Below, piece by piece: positions 12,750-23,859 of a DNA stretch of 64,000 bases; position 1 is the first letter of the stretch; every line of letters begins with the position of its first letter. This stretch comes from Trileptium ribeirensis. Lineage: Eukaryota; Nematoda; Enoplea; Enoplida; Thoracostomopsidae. The notes beneath the pieces are model-generated. The model ran no database searches and was not told the DNA's origin. It saw nothing but the letters and a program-made list of their open reading frames with translations. The stretch covers positions 94,796 to 158,795 of the forward strand of contig JASANE010030200.1 in assembly GCA_030248225.1 (NCBI GenBank), in the 5' to 3' direction. Made by a program: the position numbers and the translations under genes.

Positions 12750-13200
12750 CAGGCGCTTTTATGGCCTGATCATCCCAATAAAACAGTACAAATATAGTAC
12801 AACATGATCATGAAACGGTATACAATAGTAACAATAGGGTGGCGCTTTTATGGCCTTGCATTACGACAACGAACGGTATGAATACGATACAGCAAACATA
12901 TATATATATATATATATCCAGCTAACAATGCATGTCCCAATCAATTTGCTGGATTTGTGCCTGAAAATACCCATAAGCAACAACATCGATTACCACGGTA
13001 CCTAAGCATACAATACGATTATGGTAACATATATCGAAAACGTGCCTTTATGGCCATCAAAAGTGTAACAAGAACAATGGTAACGATACGTAATGCAAAT
13101 ATGTACACCAATGATGCCTTTATGGCCATCACTAATATGGTAAGAATCAAGATAATGCCAATATATGTATATCAAGGCGTGCCTTTGGGGCACTACAACC
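12750..13200. repeat. Degenerate array containing a CTTTTATGGCC motif
   Basis: GCGCTTTTATGGCC or GTGCCTTTATGGCCATC occurs near 12753, 12841, 13041, 13115 and (degenerate, GTGCCTTTGGGGC) 13178, embedded in AC/AT-rich sequence with many CAATA/ACGATA words. Spacing is irregular. A (TA)n run occupies about 12898-12917. Open frames across this stretch are repeat-driven and unlikely to be genes. Confidence 0.5.
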
Positions 13201-13799
13201 AATATGTATACAGATGGATATAGATATTTGTATATACGTCAACAATTCCCTGCCGGTTATCCATTCCTAGAATAACAAAAAAGATACCCATCTTAGTCGA
13301 AACATTGTCGGCGGTGCAGGCCGAAATATTGAAAATACAAGTTGGTTACATAGCGGGACTCTTGAGCCTAATTACCCCATTTACCTATATATAAATACGC
13401 ATGGGGCGATCGAGTTTGTTCCAATTACGTACGTATATGCCTTAATTTCAGTTCTGTTTCGATTAGTACCGTATGTACCTGATAATTTCTGATTTGTTGT
13501 AATTATTATATACTTGTATGACTGTGTTGATCTCGCGAATTATTTCAATTGCTGGTTTACTCATATACCGTGGTTCATGATTTGTGCCAGTTAGGCAGTT
13601 TACATATGAAGTGACAACAGGGCTTTCATGGTCGATGGGAATATATAGGGGAACTCAGTATATATATTTGCTTGTGATTAATCGATTCTGCTTACATAAA
13701 TGTACGTATTATAAGGCGGGGTTGGGTTCCGTACCCTTTTGGGGCTATTCCCGTCGGGTGTCCCAGGTTGGGGAGACTCTGGTGGCTGAATTCGGAAAA

Positions 13800-14185
13800 G
13801 TTGGCCACTATACACGTGGTCATGATTATTGGGGAACTCAACTAAATGTTGACCATTACACTATGGACGGGATTTTTGGTATTCGAAAAAAATGTTGTCC
13901 ATTTCACTGTGGACAGGATTTTTGGTATTCGAAAAAATGTTGTCCGTTACACTGTGGACAGGATTTTTTTGGTACTCGGAAAAATGTTGTCCACTATACT
14001 TTGGACATGATTATTTGTGGTCGAAAAATGTTGACCATTGCACTGTGGTCGGATTTATTTTTGTTCGAAAAAATGTTGACCATGTTAGTGTGGTCAGGAT
14101 TATCGTAAAAGTTGACCATTAGTGTGTGGTCAAGATTATGGGTTTTCGCTAAAAGTTTACCATTAGGCTGTGGACAGGATTATCC
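13800..14185. repeat. Hairpin minisatellite, about 45-bp period, nine units
   Basis: Nine units start at TTG/TTT near 13801, 13849, 13895, 13940, 13987, 14031, 14076, 14112 and 14156. Each holds a hairpin of about 20 nt (6-bp stem, about 8-nt loop) followed by a GGATTTTTGGTATTCGAAAA-like linker. The stem sequence differs between units while pairing is mostly kept: units 3-5 have GTCC(A/G)/TGGAC (a G-T pair in unit 4), while units 6-8 have GACCA/TGGTC. The open frame 13584-14108 is produced by this repeat and is not considered a gene. Confidence 0.85.
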
Positions 14186-14444
14186 ACCTCGTAACGATCC
14201 GTATGGATCTGTTACAAAAGAATTAATAGCTTTGATTATTGTTGCTCGTTCAATGACTTTTGCCGTGTGATATATAATATATTTAAAATAGCTGCCTGCG
14301 AAGTTGTTCTCGCCAAAGCATACTTCGTACCAGCTATCGGCATAATTGCACCAGTTCCAATAATTATTCTTAAATTCTTGCCCTGAATACATGACGCATT
14401 TTTTGCTTACACCATTGCTCTTATGAGTGCCATGGATGGGTATT

Positions 14445-15952
14445 CAGAACGTAGTGCAACGTAGTGGAGATTGTGTGTTGCAGGGGTGAAATCTTTTAAA
14501 TTCCGTCTGTGTGTGTGACCGGCCATAACTCCAGAACGCCTTAACCGATTTTCATGATCTTGGGCTCATTCGAACCGACATAGTCGATTTATCGTGTACA
14601 GCCCCGAGTGTTTTTTGATTTGGGGTCTGGTTCCGGGGTCAGGGGTCAAAATGTGGGTTTTTGCCCCATTTTAGTACCCTTCACGGAAGCAAGGTTATTT
14701 TTATCTTAACTTTCGAATTTTTTTTCGGGATGGTTTTGTTTCATAGTAAAATGATAAATGTCGATGCTTCTTTTTTGTTTTTCGATTAAGGCTCCGGTTC
14801 TGGATTTATGGGGTTTGAAGTACGGGGGTATGGCGCCCCAATGGTTGCTCGACCCAAAAATTTGTTCTGACGTCTTGGGCGGCTGATAAGTTTTGCCTGG
14901 AGGCTTTCGGGCATGGGAAACTCATTGCCGGTGCCCGTTTTGCTCTGCGATCCATGGTTCCGTGGGTACTCGGGTATTTTTTTGCGCCATGGTTCGCGGT
15001 CAGAGGTCAAAATGAGGGTTTTTGTACCCTTCACGTAAGCAAGGTTATTTTTATCTTAGCATTCGAATTTATTTCTCTGGTTGGTTTTATTTCATAGTAA
15101 AATGATAAATGCCGATGACTCTTTTTTTTGGTTTTTCGATTAAGGCTCCGGTTCTAAAGTTTGGGGTTTGAGGTATGGTGCCCCAATGGTTCCCCGACCC
15201 AAAATTCAAAAATTTGTTCTGATTTCCTTGGCGGCTGAAAAGTTTCACTTGGGGCTTTGCGGGCATGGCAAACTCATTGCCAATATTGGTTTTGCTCTGT
15301 GACCCATGGTTCTATGGGTACGAGGGTATGGCGCCTCCAAGGTGCGAGGTCAGAGTCAAAATGAGGGGTTTTCACCCCGTTTTAGTATCCTTCACGGAAG
15401 CAAGCTTATTTTTATCATAACTTTCGATTTTTTTCTCTGGTTGGTTTTATTTCATAGTAAAATGAACAATGCCGATGCCTCTGCCTCCTTTTTGTTTGTC
15501 GATTAAGGCTCCGGTTCTAGAGTTATGGGTTTTGAAGTATGGTGCCCAATGGTTCCCCGACCCAAAATTCGAAAATTTGTTCTGACGTCCTGGGCGGCTG
15601 AAAAGTTTTACTTGGTGGTTTTGGGGCATGGCAAACTCATTGCTGGTGTTGATTTTGCTCTGCGATTCATGGTTCTATGGGTACGGGGGTATGGCGCCGC
15701 CATTGTTCATCGACCCAAAATTCCCAATTTTACTGTTATATACGTCCTGAGAGGCTGATATCTTGCACTTGGGGGTTTTGGGGCATGGGAAACTTACTGC
15801 CGGTGTTAGTTTTGTTCTAACTTGTGCGGTATTGTTAGATGTGCACATATAGCATATAGAGAACTGATTGGCTGTTCACGCAAAAGGCATAGGTGTACCT
15901 ACGCTTCACTACGTTCTGCAATGTGGATAGAGTTGAGTTACTAGTTTAGATG
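14445..15952 (+). repeat. Repeat family B, copy 1 (three internal units)
   Basis: A dispersed repeat with CAGAACGTAGTG at the left (14445-14456) and its exact reverse complement CACTACGTTCTG near the right (15907-15918); similarity to copy 2 continues about 30 bp further. The interior is itself tandem, with the landmark TTCACGGAAGCAAGG (or variants) near 14680, 15030 and 15391, a period of about 350-360 bp. From left to right inverted repeat it is 1,474 bp, one unit (354 bp) longer than copy 2. Frames inside such as 15306-15506 and 15525-15758 have no recognisable product. Class is unresolved; a non-autonomous DNA transposon with an expandable core fits best. Confidence 0.8.
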
Positions 15953-16499
15953 AGGACGCTTTGTCTATATTACGGTTCTCATAGATCCTTTGAAATACAA
16001 TACTGTTTTGGACGCTAATCCTGTATTTAAAGTAGCGTTGTGGAAACACTATATTCAAAACTATATGATATGCAAAGCCTTAACTTGCTTTTGAAAATAA
16101 ACATGATTTAGCGAAAATATATGCACCGATTGTCGAGATACATCTAATAACTTTTTATCACACAATTATAACCCGACCATTCGGTGCACTTTTACGGAGG
16201 AAGAATTTGGAATCTTTTTTCGGCCCTATAAAGGCCTCGTGAATGCACAATAAATATTTAAAATTCGTAAAGCTATCGCGCTAGACCTTCGGACATTGCA
16301 AACTTGAGCTATTGATGCCACCAGATAAAATATGTGCGAACTGGCATTCCCAAATTTTGCAACATGACAAACAAGTGTTCTTCGTTAACACTCAGAATTA
16401 AAATAAACATTTATGTTCAGTTCAAACAATGAATAATAAATACACCTGTATTTATCTAATAATATTATTTTATATGACATAACAGTATTTTATTTTCAG

Positions 16500-16623
16500 A
16501 TGGGGTTACGAAAAAGCATCAGAGCGTTGGATGCCGGTGCATACTGTAGAAACGATTTTAATTTCCGTTATTTCGCTTTTGGCTGATCCCAACGATGAAA
16601 GCCCTGCCAATGTAGATGCTGCT
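16500..16623 (+). CDS. UBE2G1 exon: C-terminal half of the UBC fold
   Basis: This 124-bp exon lies between a TTTATTTTCAG acceptor and a GTGAGT donor. Its first base completes the Arg codon started at 6840, and it ends on a full Ala codon. It encodes [20 protein letters not shown], then a conserved helix reading [21 protein letters not shown]. The W-G-Y-E-K...ERW segment after HEPGDD is the rest of the class III acidic loop, and the [22 protein letters not shown] blocks are typical of UBE2G1 rather than UBE2G2 or UBE2R. No frameshift or stop is present, so the gene appears intact here. Confidence 0.92.
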
Positions 16624-19222
16624 GTGAGTTCCACTTTAATCACATGTGACATATTTGTAAGCAGAACACTGGTTTCGCCATTGCCACTAACATTTGATGA
16701 AACGTCAAAGCATTGATTCCTACAGTCAAGTTTAATAGGAACAATATTTAGTTAGATAAAAGGGATAATAGTGCATGGCAATGAAATGATGTCGGTAAAG
16801 GTTCTCAACCGGGAATTTTTTAGTGTATTTGAGTTTAACAGAAGTTCTTGAGACACTTCAAATTTGTTTATGTAGCTTTCTGTCTGTGTGGACAACAAAT
16901 TTTGACACCAAAAGTCAAATTTTACTATTTACTTGGAGTACTATAATTATTGGTCTATAGGTTTTCGGGGTTGCTGGATACAATAAAAGCATTGTGTGTT
17001 TGCGTGGTGTGCAGCAATAAGGCAAATGCTAGGGCCATAAACGTGAAAACGACTTTTCACATTTTTCTTAAAATGTGTAATTTATAAATTTCAGAAGTTT
17101 TCGTTTTTGTCATAAGAATCAGAAATAAAGGTTCATGCGCATTAATATGTAATTAAAATAGTCATACTGTTACAATTCCAGCAATGACGTGTATTATTGC
17201 TATCGTTGGAATTTAGCAGGTTCCCATCAAGCTGAATTTGGAACCTTGCACGCTCCGTTTACACTCGCTGCGTGAGTAACTTGTGGCTTTAGAACGATTA
17301 AGATTTGCGCCTTGGCTTACATTACAGTCTGATAAAAACGAAAATGTGGTCACATGTTTGTATTACAGTATAAACGAGGAAGTACGTAGTATAATGATAA
17401 AATACGATGAAATAAATATAATTGTAACTTGGACTGCTGAGAGCCATAACATAACTTTCGGTACGTTGATTGCGATTGTGGGTCAAGCGCACATAACTAC
17501 ACCATGCCTTTTCAGAGCTTAGTAAGAAATCCTATTTACTATTATAGGTTTTGTGTCACACAAGATAGGTTGTGTCTTACCTTCTATCAGACGAGCCTGA
17601 CAAGCCTTCAAGGGTGCCAGAATTTTTAAGGTTATATTACATGAAACACAAACCTGTTATAACTGATTACACGTCATAATAAAAATTAATAGACTGAATG
17701 AAACTACGCTTGGCCCTCTCTTCCGAGATACTAATAATAAGATATGGGCGAGGGTCCTCACTTCCGATGAGTAGTTGAACTTGATGCAAAGAATTTGTAT
17801 ATCGTTGACAATCCGTTGTTCTAATAAAGCATTTCAAAATTTAGTTCCAGATCTTATGTTTTAAATCATTACTGTTGTAATACGAGTTCATTTTAACAAA
17901 TTTTTTAGAAGAGTATGACATTCGGTACTGTATTTTCCTTTATGCGATCATGCGGTCGTTTTCGGCTTACTGCCTCAAAAGCACTGCAGGGTGATAACGT
18001 CAGTGTTCTCGGAGGGTATCAGCTACCTCTCAAGGTTTCTTGGGAGTTGTGACTAGACACAAACGGAATGATTCAGAGAACCATTAAGAAAGTACATCTC
18101 TTTAATAATGATAACAGACAACATGCGTAGAACGAAACAGACCTTGAACTTGATCATTGAATCGAAAAGACTTTAAGGCACAAAGACCGCCCCAATATAA
18201 ATAGTAACGAAATAGGTTTGGCGGTAAGGTCACCGTGTCGATAGACATTAGATTAGTATATATCGTTGACATATTGTATAAAATTTGATACATGTTTCAT
18301 GATAACCAATGTATCATTTTTGACTCAATAGTTGCTTCCTCCAACAGAAGGGTAGCAACTGACAGGTCGCCAATAACCACTGAGATTATAGCAGCAGTAG
18401 CAAGCCCAAATGGGTCCTAATTGTGCTCAAAGTGCATTGGAATTTTGACGATGTGATAGTTACCGTCTCCTCCTCTCCTTTTGGGTAGACAATACGGTTC
18501 AGAAAACCTTGAGGGTATTTCCAGCAATGTTGGGGGGCAAGCCAAAAAACGACCACACCACCGGACAAGTGAATGTAAATGAATATGACCGAGTGTCATA
18601 CTTTTCTACGAACATTTCTTAAAGTAAGGTTGCAGTTACGGAGAAAAATATAGCTGCTATATTAGCTTCAAATTAATTATCAACACAGTTTCAATAAAAT
18701 AATAGCAGCAACGGTTTATTATAATATCGAATCCAGTGTTTACTATCAAGTTTTGTGCAGCTTGGCTCGAATGATGAAAGTTCGGGATCTACTGCAGCCG
18801 TACCTCGAGACTAAATTATCACCTCAGATGTCTGTATAATAATGATTTGGAAGTTGTGTAACATCTGTAGAAATGATTGTCGACTTTCGAGCCAGCAAGC
18901 AGTCTGTAACGTGTTTCAATCAGTGGTTATTATTAAGGCGGGTGTTGTAATAATTTAGACGTTATGTATCAGCAGGGTAGCTTATACAGTACTCGCTGGA
19001 AATTCGCTCGAAATCGCTCGGTCGAAATACGACAGTTATATATAGCGAGTACTGTACAGTTGCACATTATCTTAAATTACATATTTTTGATATTGTTCTC
19101 AGATTTTACGAACAAAACAAATTACCAAAACGCATAACCTGTAGAATGATTTATTTCTATAGTATATATTTCTGGAATTTTGTAAATGAAAATTATCTTC
19201 GATTTTAATCCCCGATTTTCAG
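16624..19222 (+). other. UBE2G1 last intron (2.6 kb)
   Basis: The intron runs from a GTGAGT donor to a CCCGATTTTCAG acceptor. It contains a 68-bp pogo-like MITE at 18987-19054. Otherwise it is AT-rich sequence with no recognised feature; open frames at 17283-17522 (+) and 18386-18599 (-) have no identifiable domain. Confidence 0.8.
18987..19054. mobile_element. 68-bp pogo/Tigger-like MITE
   Basis: It has perfect terminal inverted repeats of 11 bp, CAGTACTCGCT / AGCGAGTACTG, flanked on both sides by TA (18985-18986 and 19055-19056). A CAGT terminus with a TA target duplication is characteristic of pogo/Tigger elements. The interior (GGAAATTCGCTCGAAATCGC and similar) repeats CGCTCG words. It is far too small to encode anything and lies about 170 bp upstream of the last UBE2G1 exon. 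Confidence 0.7.
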
Positions 19223-19306
19223 AAACAGATGCGTGAGAATTATCCTGAATTCAAGAAACGTGTAGCTCAATGTGTACGCAAAAGTCAAGAAGCAGCGTTT
19301 GATTGA
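19223..19306 (+). CDS. UBE2G1 terminal exon
   Basis: The final exon holds 27 codons plus a TGA stop (19304-19306), joined in phase 0 to the Ala codon ending at 16623. It encodes KQMRENYPEFKKRVAQCVRK followed by SQEAAFD, the basic C-terminal helix and tail of UBE2G1. The RxxNYxEFKKRVAxCVRKSQE pattern is highly conserved in the family. The three exons together cover roughly the last 86 residues of a protein that is normally about 170 residues long. The 3' UTR follows; an ATAAAA-type signal occurs near 19458, but the poly(A) site is not certain. Confidence 0.92.
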   Translation, partial: KQMRENYPEFKKRVAQCVRKSQEAAFD

Positions 19307-20384
19307 CATTTGTATTGGATTGTAGGCCTTTTGACAATGTTCGCGCTTTTATTCATATGTACGTCGTATATAATGTTATTATCATTCTAACCAACAACTG
19401 AATGTTATAAACGGACGATTCTTTACAGATGCTGCAACATCTATGTAATTTCTAGCATAAAATGACAAGTACTAATAATTTATTGCCATTATCATTTTTT
19501 TTTAATTCAAACATGTATCTCTTTTGAAAACCAAAATTTGTGTTGACTGTTTTAGTGTGGGTTAGTTTTTGAGGGTACTGATTACGTTGTACTTTTGTGC
19601 AGTCGAATACACCCAGCCTGAAGTCGTGTGAGTCAATCCTTTATGATTGGACATAAATGTCAGTATTAATAACATTCTGCTGATGCATAGCGATGTGTAG
19701 CTGAATGGAGTTTGAGTAATAGGGCGAACGTAGTTCTGAAATATAACTGCTTATAATTTATTGATCAGCTTAAGCTAGTTATATACTATTTTATAACTTG
19801 TTTAAGGCTGATAATTATTCATCGGGTATGTCTGAAAGGACGCATGAAACGTTAAAGCGACAATTATTTTAAAACAGATATGGACGTCTCATGTATAAAA
19901 TTCAAGTTGAACTACGAATTAATTTTGGTACGAAGCTTGATGAAGTAGCTTTTTAAAAACAGAAATAGGCTCTTAATACCTTGAGCAACTGTGTAGCTAT
20001 TTGTAGGCAAACAATCCTGTGACATTTACTGCACATAAATAATTTAGCTAGTATATTGGAAATATATATTGTTGAATTTCATTGTGGAATCGAAGACATT
20101 ATTTGATAATATCTTACTGGATAGGCCATTGGTGGAGATAAAGAATGTACGGCTGTTCATTTTCTGTAAGGTCCGTATAGTTTATGTTAGCTTCAAAATT
20201 ATTGATATATCTAAACCGCTTTTAGGTTTAAGCTGTCGTGGCCGTAATGAGCCACTATAAACACCTCGGGCATGGCGCTATTTATTTCAGCCTTAGCTCT
20301 CCTGGTTCAAGGGGAATAAACGCCATCCTTTTAAAAATTTGTTAAGACCATATAATTTTTGAGGTGGCGTTCGAGGAAAGTTAT
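19307..20384. other. UBE2G1 3' flank, nothing recognised
   Basis: AT-rich sequence that includes the presumed 3' UTR. The frame at 20069-20260 has no domain. No repeat structure was detected before repeat family B begins at 20385. Confidence 0.4.
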
Positions 20385-21530
20385 CAGAACGTAGTGGACA
20401 TTGTGTGTTGCAGGGGTGAAATCTTTTAAATTCCGTCTGTGTGTGATCGGACATAACTCAGGAACGACTTAACCGATTTTCATAATCTTGGGCTCATTCG
20501 AACCGGCGTAGTGGATTTACCGTGTACATTCCCGAGCTTTTTTCATTTGGGGTCTGGTTCTGGGGTTAGAAGTCAAAATGTGGGTTTTTCTCCCATTTTA
20601 CCCCATTTTAGTACCCTTCACGGAAGCAAGATTATTCTTATCTTCAGTTTCGAATTTTTCCTCTGGTTGGTTTTATTTCATAGTAAAAATGATAAATGGC
20701 GATGCCTCTTTCTTGTTTTCGATTATGGCTCCGGTTATGGATTTTTGGGGTATGAGGTAAGGGGGGGTATGACTCCCCAATGGTTCGTCGACCCCAAAAT
20801 TTAATAATTTGTTCTGACGTTTTGGGCGGCTGATAATTTTCACCAGGGGGTTTTCGGGCATTTGAAACTCATCGACGTTGTTGGTTTTTCTCTATGACCC
20901 ATGGTTCCATGGGTACGGTGGTATGGCGTCCCAAGGTTCAGGGTCAGATAGCAAAAAACGTTTTTATTTCATTTTAATACGCTTCACTAAAACAAGGTTA
21001 TTTTTCTTTAACCTTCGATTTTTCGCTGCTTGGTTTTATTTCATAGCAAAATGCTATATGCCGATGCCCTTGGTTTTCGAATAAGGTTCCGGTTCTAGAG
21101 TTATGGGGTTTAAGTTATGGTGCCCCAATAGTTCCTCGGCCCAAAATTCGAAAATTAGTTCTGACGTCCTGGACGGCTTAAAAGTTTCACTTGATGGATT
21201 TCGGGCATGGAAAGCTCAATGCTGGTGTTGATTTTACTCTGCGATATGGTTCTATGGGTACGGGGTATGGCGTCGCCATGGTTCATCGACCCAAAATTCC
21301 TAATTTTACTCTTATAACCTTTGAGGCTGATAGCTTTCACTTGGAGGTTTTGGGACATGGGAAACTTATTGCCGGTGTTAGTTTTGCTCTAACTTGCGCG
21401 GTATTGTGTGATATCCACATAATGCATATATACGTATGCTATCGAGAGCTGATTGGCTGCGTATGCAAACGATGTAGGTGTACCTACATCTTCACTACGT
21501 TCTGCAATCTCGATAGAGTTACTAGTTTTT
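20385..21530 (+). repeat. Repeat family B, copy 2 (two internal units)
   Basis: Same orientation as copy 1. It starts CAGAACGTAGTGGA and has the matching inverted motif CACTACGTTCTG at 21493-21504; similarity to copy 1 extends to about TTACTAGTTTT. Internal landmarks TTCACGGAAGC (about 20617) and TTCACTAAAAC (about 20983) are 366 bp apart, giving two units against three in copy 1. Distance between inverted repeats is 1,120 bp. Open frames here are short and lie in repeat sequence. Confidence 0.8.
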
Positions 21531-21969
21531 AAGCGACCCGTCCTGAAACCCGAACTGCGGTCTTACAGTTTTGATCATGATACCATAGCGACCTCCAAAA
21601 GCAGCCGGGCTCACACGATTGGAGCAGAGAGGTTAGGCATGGAAAGCATTATGCCGGTCATGTTTCTATGACAAAGGTGAAGATTGTTCTACTCTTTAGA
21701 ATAATTTATCATGATATTTTGGCGTAACCGCTGTGTGGTTTATTAGCCTGACACTGCTTACACAGAGGTGTTCCAGTGGAAGAATTCTCAAGGTACCCGT
21801 GGGCTTAGAGATTTTTTGAAACTCGCTAAGTCCTTGACTTGTAGACTTATATCACGGGCTCTGAAAGTTAATCATTATTGACTTTAGACTATTCTTCTGA
21901 CTTTAGCTACATAATAGTTAATTATTGTTTGCCGCGGGCAGTAGCCGACCAAGTTACACGACGAAGAAA
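21531..21969. other. Short unique spacer
   Basis: A 0.44-kb spacer between copies of repeat family B. No domain, RNA gene or repeat structure recognised. Confidence 0.4.
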
Positions 21970-22075
21970 TAACGTAGTGGAGATTGTGTGTTGCAGGATT
22001 GAAATCTATTAAATTCCGTCTGCGTGTGTATGTGTGCTTTGATCGGCCATAACTCTGGAACGAATTAACCGATTT

Positions 22076-23199
22076 TAATTACTGGGTGGCCCCAACCTTG
22101 AAAAACCTGGAAAAATCTTGAATACAGAAACATTGTCGAAAACCTTGAATTTTTAGACCTCCCAATTAAAATCCTTGAAAATGAACTGCCGAACCTTGAA
22201 AATAGTATCAAGCAGAATTAAAAGTTCTAAAATCTTGGCTGTTTGGTTTCGTAATTTACGTTGGAGTCATGGTCACCAATAAAGTAACGCTGCAACCTCA
22301 AACACGTCTTTATTGTCGAACTCCGCCGCTGATACAGATTCTAATGATAATGTTTATTAATGATAAAAGATCGCATAGGATGTTTCAACTGTACTATTGC
22401 TTGAGTTTAAGACATATTGTGTGTCATAAACAATACCGTTGCAACTCGATTTGCAGTTAATTTGGGCGCAGCGTTTATGAAGTCAATTAGGCAGAATCCA
22501 AGCTCAGGTTTGGCAGGTCTCAATGTATGGCCCTGCGGAAAACTTGCATTTCTATAACAATCTAAAGCAGCATATTTAAGCTTCACCCGATGACCCTAGT
22601 TTGCTAGACACATGTTTTGTAGTTTACACGTGATTACTGGTGCGTTCCAAGCCGGACATCGTGACACTGGCTGGAACATCAAATCTTTTCTGCGTTCATT
22701 ATATTGGTTTTTCGAAGATTGACCTTCACGAAGGGCTACCTATACCGACGTTACTGGATCTTCAAAATGGTCCCATAAGTTTTATGTGGTTCGATGGGTT
22801 GAAAACGTTGCAGTTGCTGGTCCAGTGCTGGATGACGACGTACTAAAGCTGATGGCGATTGACATTGATAACTCGGATAGTCTTGAACCCACGGCAAAAA
22901 TTGATTTCGGGACAGATGTGGAATTTCGGCAATTTGGAGCTTCAGACCTTCCGAAGATGGCATTCTGCCGCAAGTTATACGTCAAGACAACTGTAAAGAT
23001 TATAGAAATATCTCCTTTGAAGTACAAAATTATTATCCGAGTTGCAAGCTGCTTGTCCACGGTTTAATCGTTAATCGTCCCAAGCTTACCGAAACTAGGA
23101 TGGATACTCTGTTACGTGAGATGGTGAAACTAAATCGAAAACCAAGTTCTCTAAAACCAGGAAAATTTCAGCCTTGGACTTGGGGCCGCCCTGTAATTA
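22076..23199 (+). mobile_element. 1.1-kb DNA transposon nested in repeat B, 6-bp TSD
   Basis: The element is 22082-23193 (1,112 bp). The left end reads CTGGGTGGCCCCAA and the right-end reverse complement CAGGGCGGCCCCAA, 12 of 14 matching. Subterminal sequence is rich in CCTTGAAAA words at the left. Target duplication TAATTA lies at 22076-22081 and 23194-23199. The termini and CCTTGAA-rich ends resemble hAT-related elements, but hAT TSDs are 8 bp, so the superfamily is left open. The interior holds a possible coding remnant (22640-23067) on the + strand. Confidence 0.8.
22640..23067 (+). pseudogene. Possible transposase remnant inside the nested element
   Basis: Overlapping + frames (22640-22846 and 22786-23067) sit centrally in the nested transposon. 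The second ends with SPLKYKIIIRVASCLSTV, whose SPLKYxI/VR..SCL pattern resembles a C-terminal block seen in some transposon-encoded proteins. No catalytic motif can be pointed to and there is no good start, so this is a decayed fragment at best. Confidence 0.35.
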
Positions 23200-23545
23200 T
23201 CCTGCGCTCATTCGAACCAGCAAAGTCGATTTACCGTGTACATCTTTGAGTGTTTTAATTTTAGGTCTAGTTCCGGGTTAGAGGTCAAAACGAAGGGTTT
23301 TTATCTCATTTTAGGACCATTCACGGAAGCAAGGTTATTTTTATCCTGCTTTCGAATTTTTCTCTCTCGTAGATGTTGTTTCATAGTGAAATGATAAATA
23401 CCGATACATCTTTTTTGGTTTCGATGAAGGCTCAGTTCTAGAGTTATGGGGTTTGAAGTGCGGGGTATGGCGCTCCCATGGTTCCTCGACCCAAAATTCG
23501 AAAATTCCTTCTGACGTCCTGTGCAGCTAAAATATATTTTCTGTA

Positions 23546-23854
23546 AGCTATCAAAAATTCCCAATGTAACATCGGAATTATATAATGAAATGTGAAGTAT
23601 AAAGAAACCTTTTACAAAAGATTTGCTACACAGTGCGCAAATAACATTAATTGCTAAACTACGTTAAGAAATTGAACGTCTTCAATGGTTACCAATTTGA
23701 CATCAGGAACGCGAAAAGATCATTTCATAGAATACCCCGAGCCCAGAATTGTCAATTTTGAAGGCAAACAGAGATTTTGGTACCATTTACTTCATCGAAC
23801 CACACTGACAATCTGAACCTGTGTGAAAGTCTGCAAAGTCGGTTCATGGGTTAA
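23546..23854. other. Unique spacer before the retrotransposon
   Basis: About 0.3 kb between the end of repeat B copy 3 and the Bel/Pao target duplication. Nothing recognised. Confidence 0.4.
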
Positions 23855-23859
23855 CCGCT

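Larger units (their letters stand above)
6841..16499 (+). other. UBE2G1 intron of 9.66 kb rich in repeats
   Basis: The intron is bounded by a GTACGT donor and a TTTATTTTCAG acceptor. It contains a 132-bp MITE, perfect hairpins at 8581-8596 (stem GGAGTC, loop TTTT) and 8711-8726 (stem TCGGGCC, AA loop), a 160-bp-period tandem array at 9.03-9.72 kb, stem-loops at 12.23-12.43 kb, a degenerate CTTTTATGGCC-containing array near 12.75-13.2 kb, a hairpin minisatellite at 13.80-14.19 kb and one copy of repeat family B at 14.45-15.95 kb. Roughly 9.73-12.22 kb and 15.95-16.50 kb show nothing recognisable. Open frames such as 9805-10077 (-) and 10370-10687 (-) have no domain I can identify. Confidence 0.8.
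21970..23545 (+). repeat. Repeat family B, copy 3, split by an insertion
   Basis: The left part, 21970-22081, matches the start of copies 1 and 2 (GTAGTGGAGATTGTGTGTTG and onward to AACCGATTTT). The right part, 23194-23545, resumes at the equivalent base (GCTCATTCGAACC...) and runs through one internal unit before losing similarity. Removing 22082-23193 plus one copy of TAATTA restores a gap-free alignment with copy 1, so the interruption is a clean transposon insertion. Confidence 0.85.

Noticed and set aside
13584..14108. A 174-codon + frame, one of the longest outside the retrotransposon
   Set aside because: Its second half translates the ~45-bp minisatellite, giving repeated CCP.HCGQD.F peptides; the first half has no recognisable domain or splice context.
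14445..15918. CAGAACGTAGTG/CACTACGTTCTG taken as the exact ends of a transposon
   Set aside because: Similarity between copies 1 and 2 continues about 30 bp beyond the right motif and no target duplication matches, so the true ends are left open.
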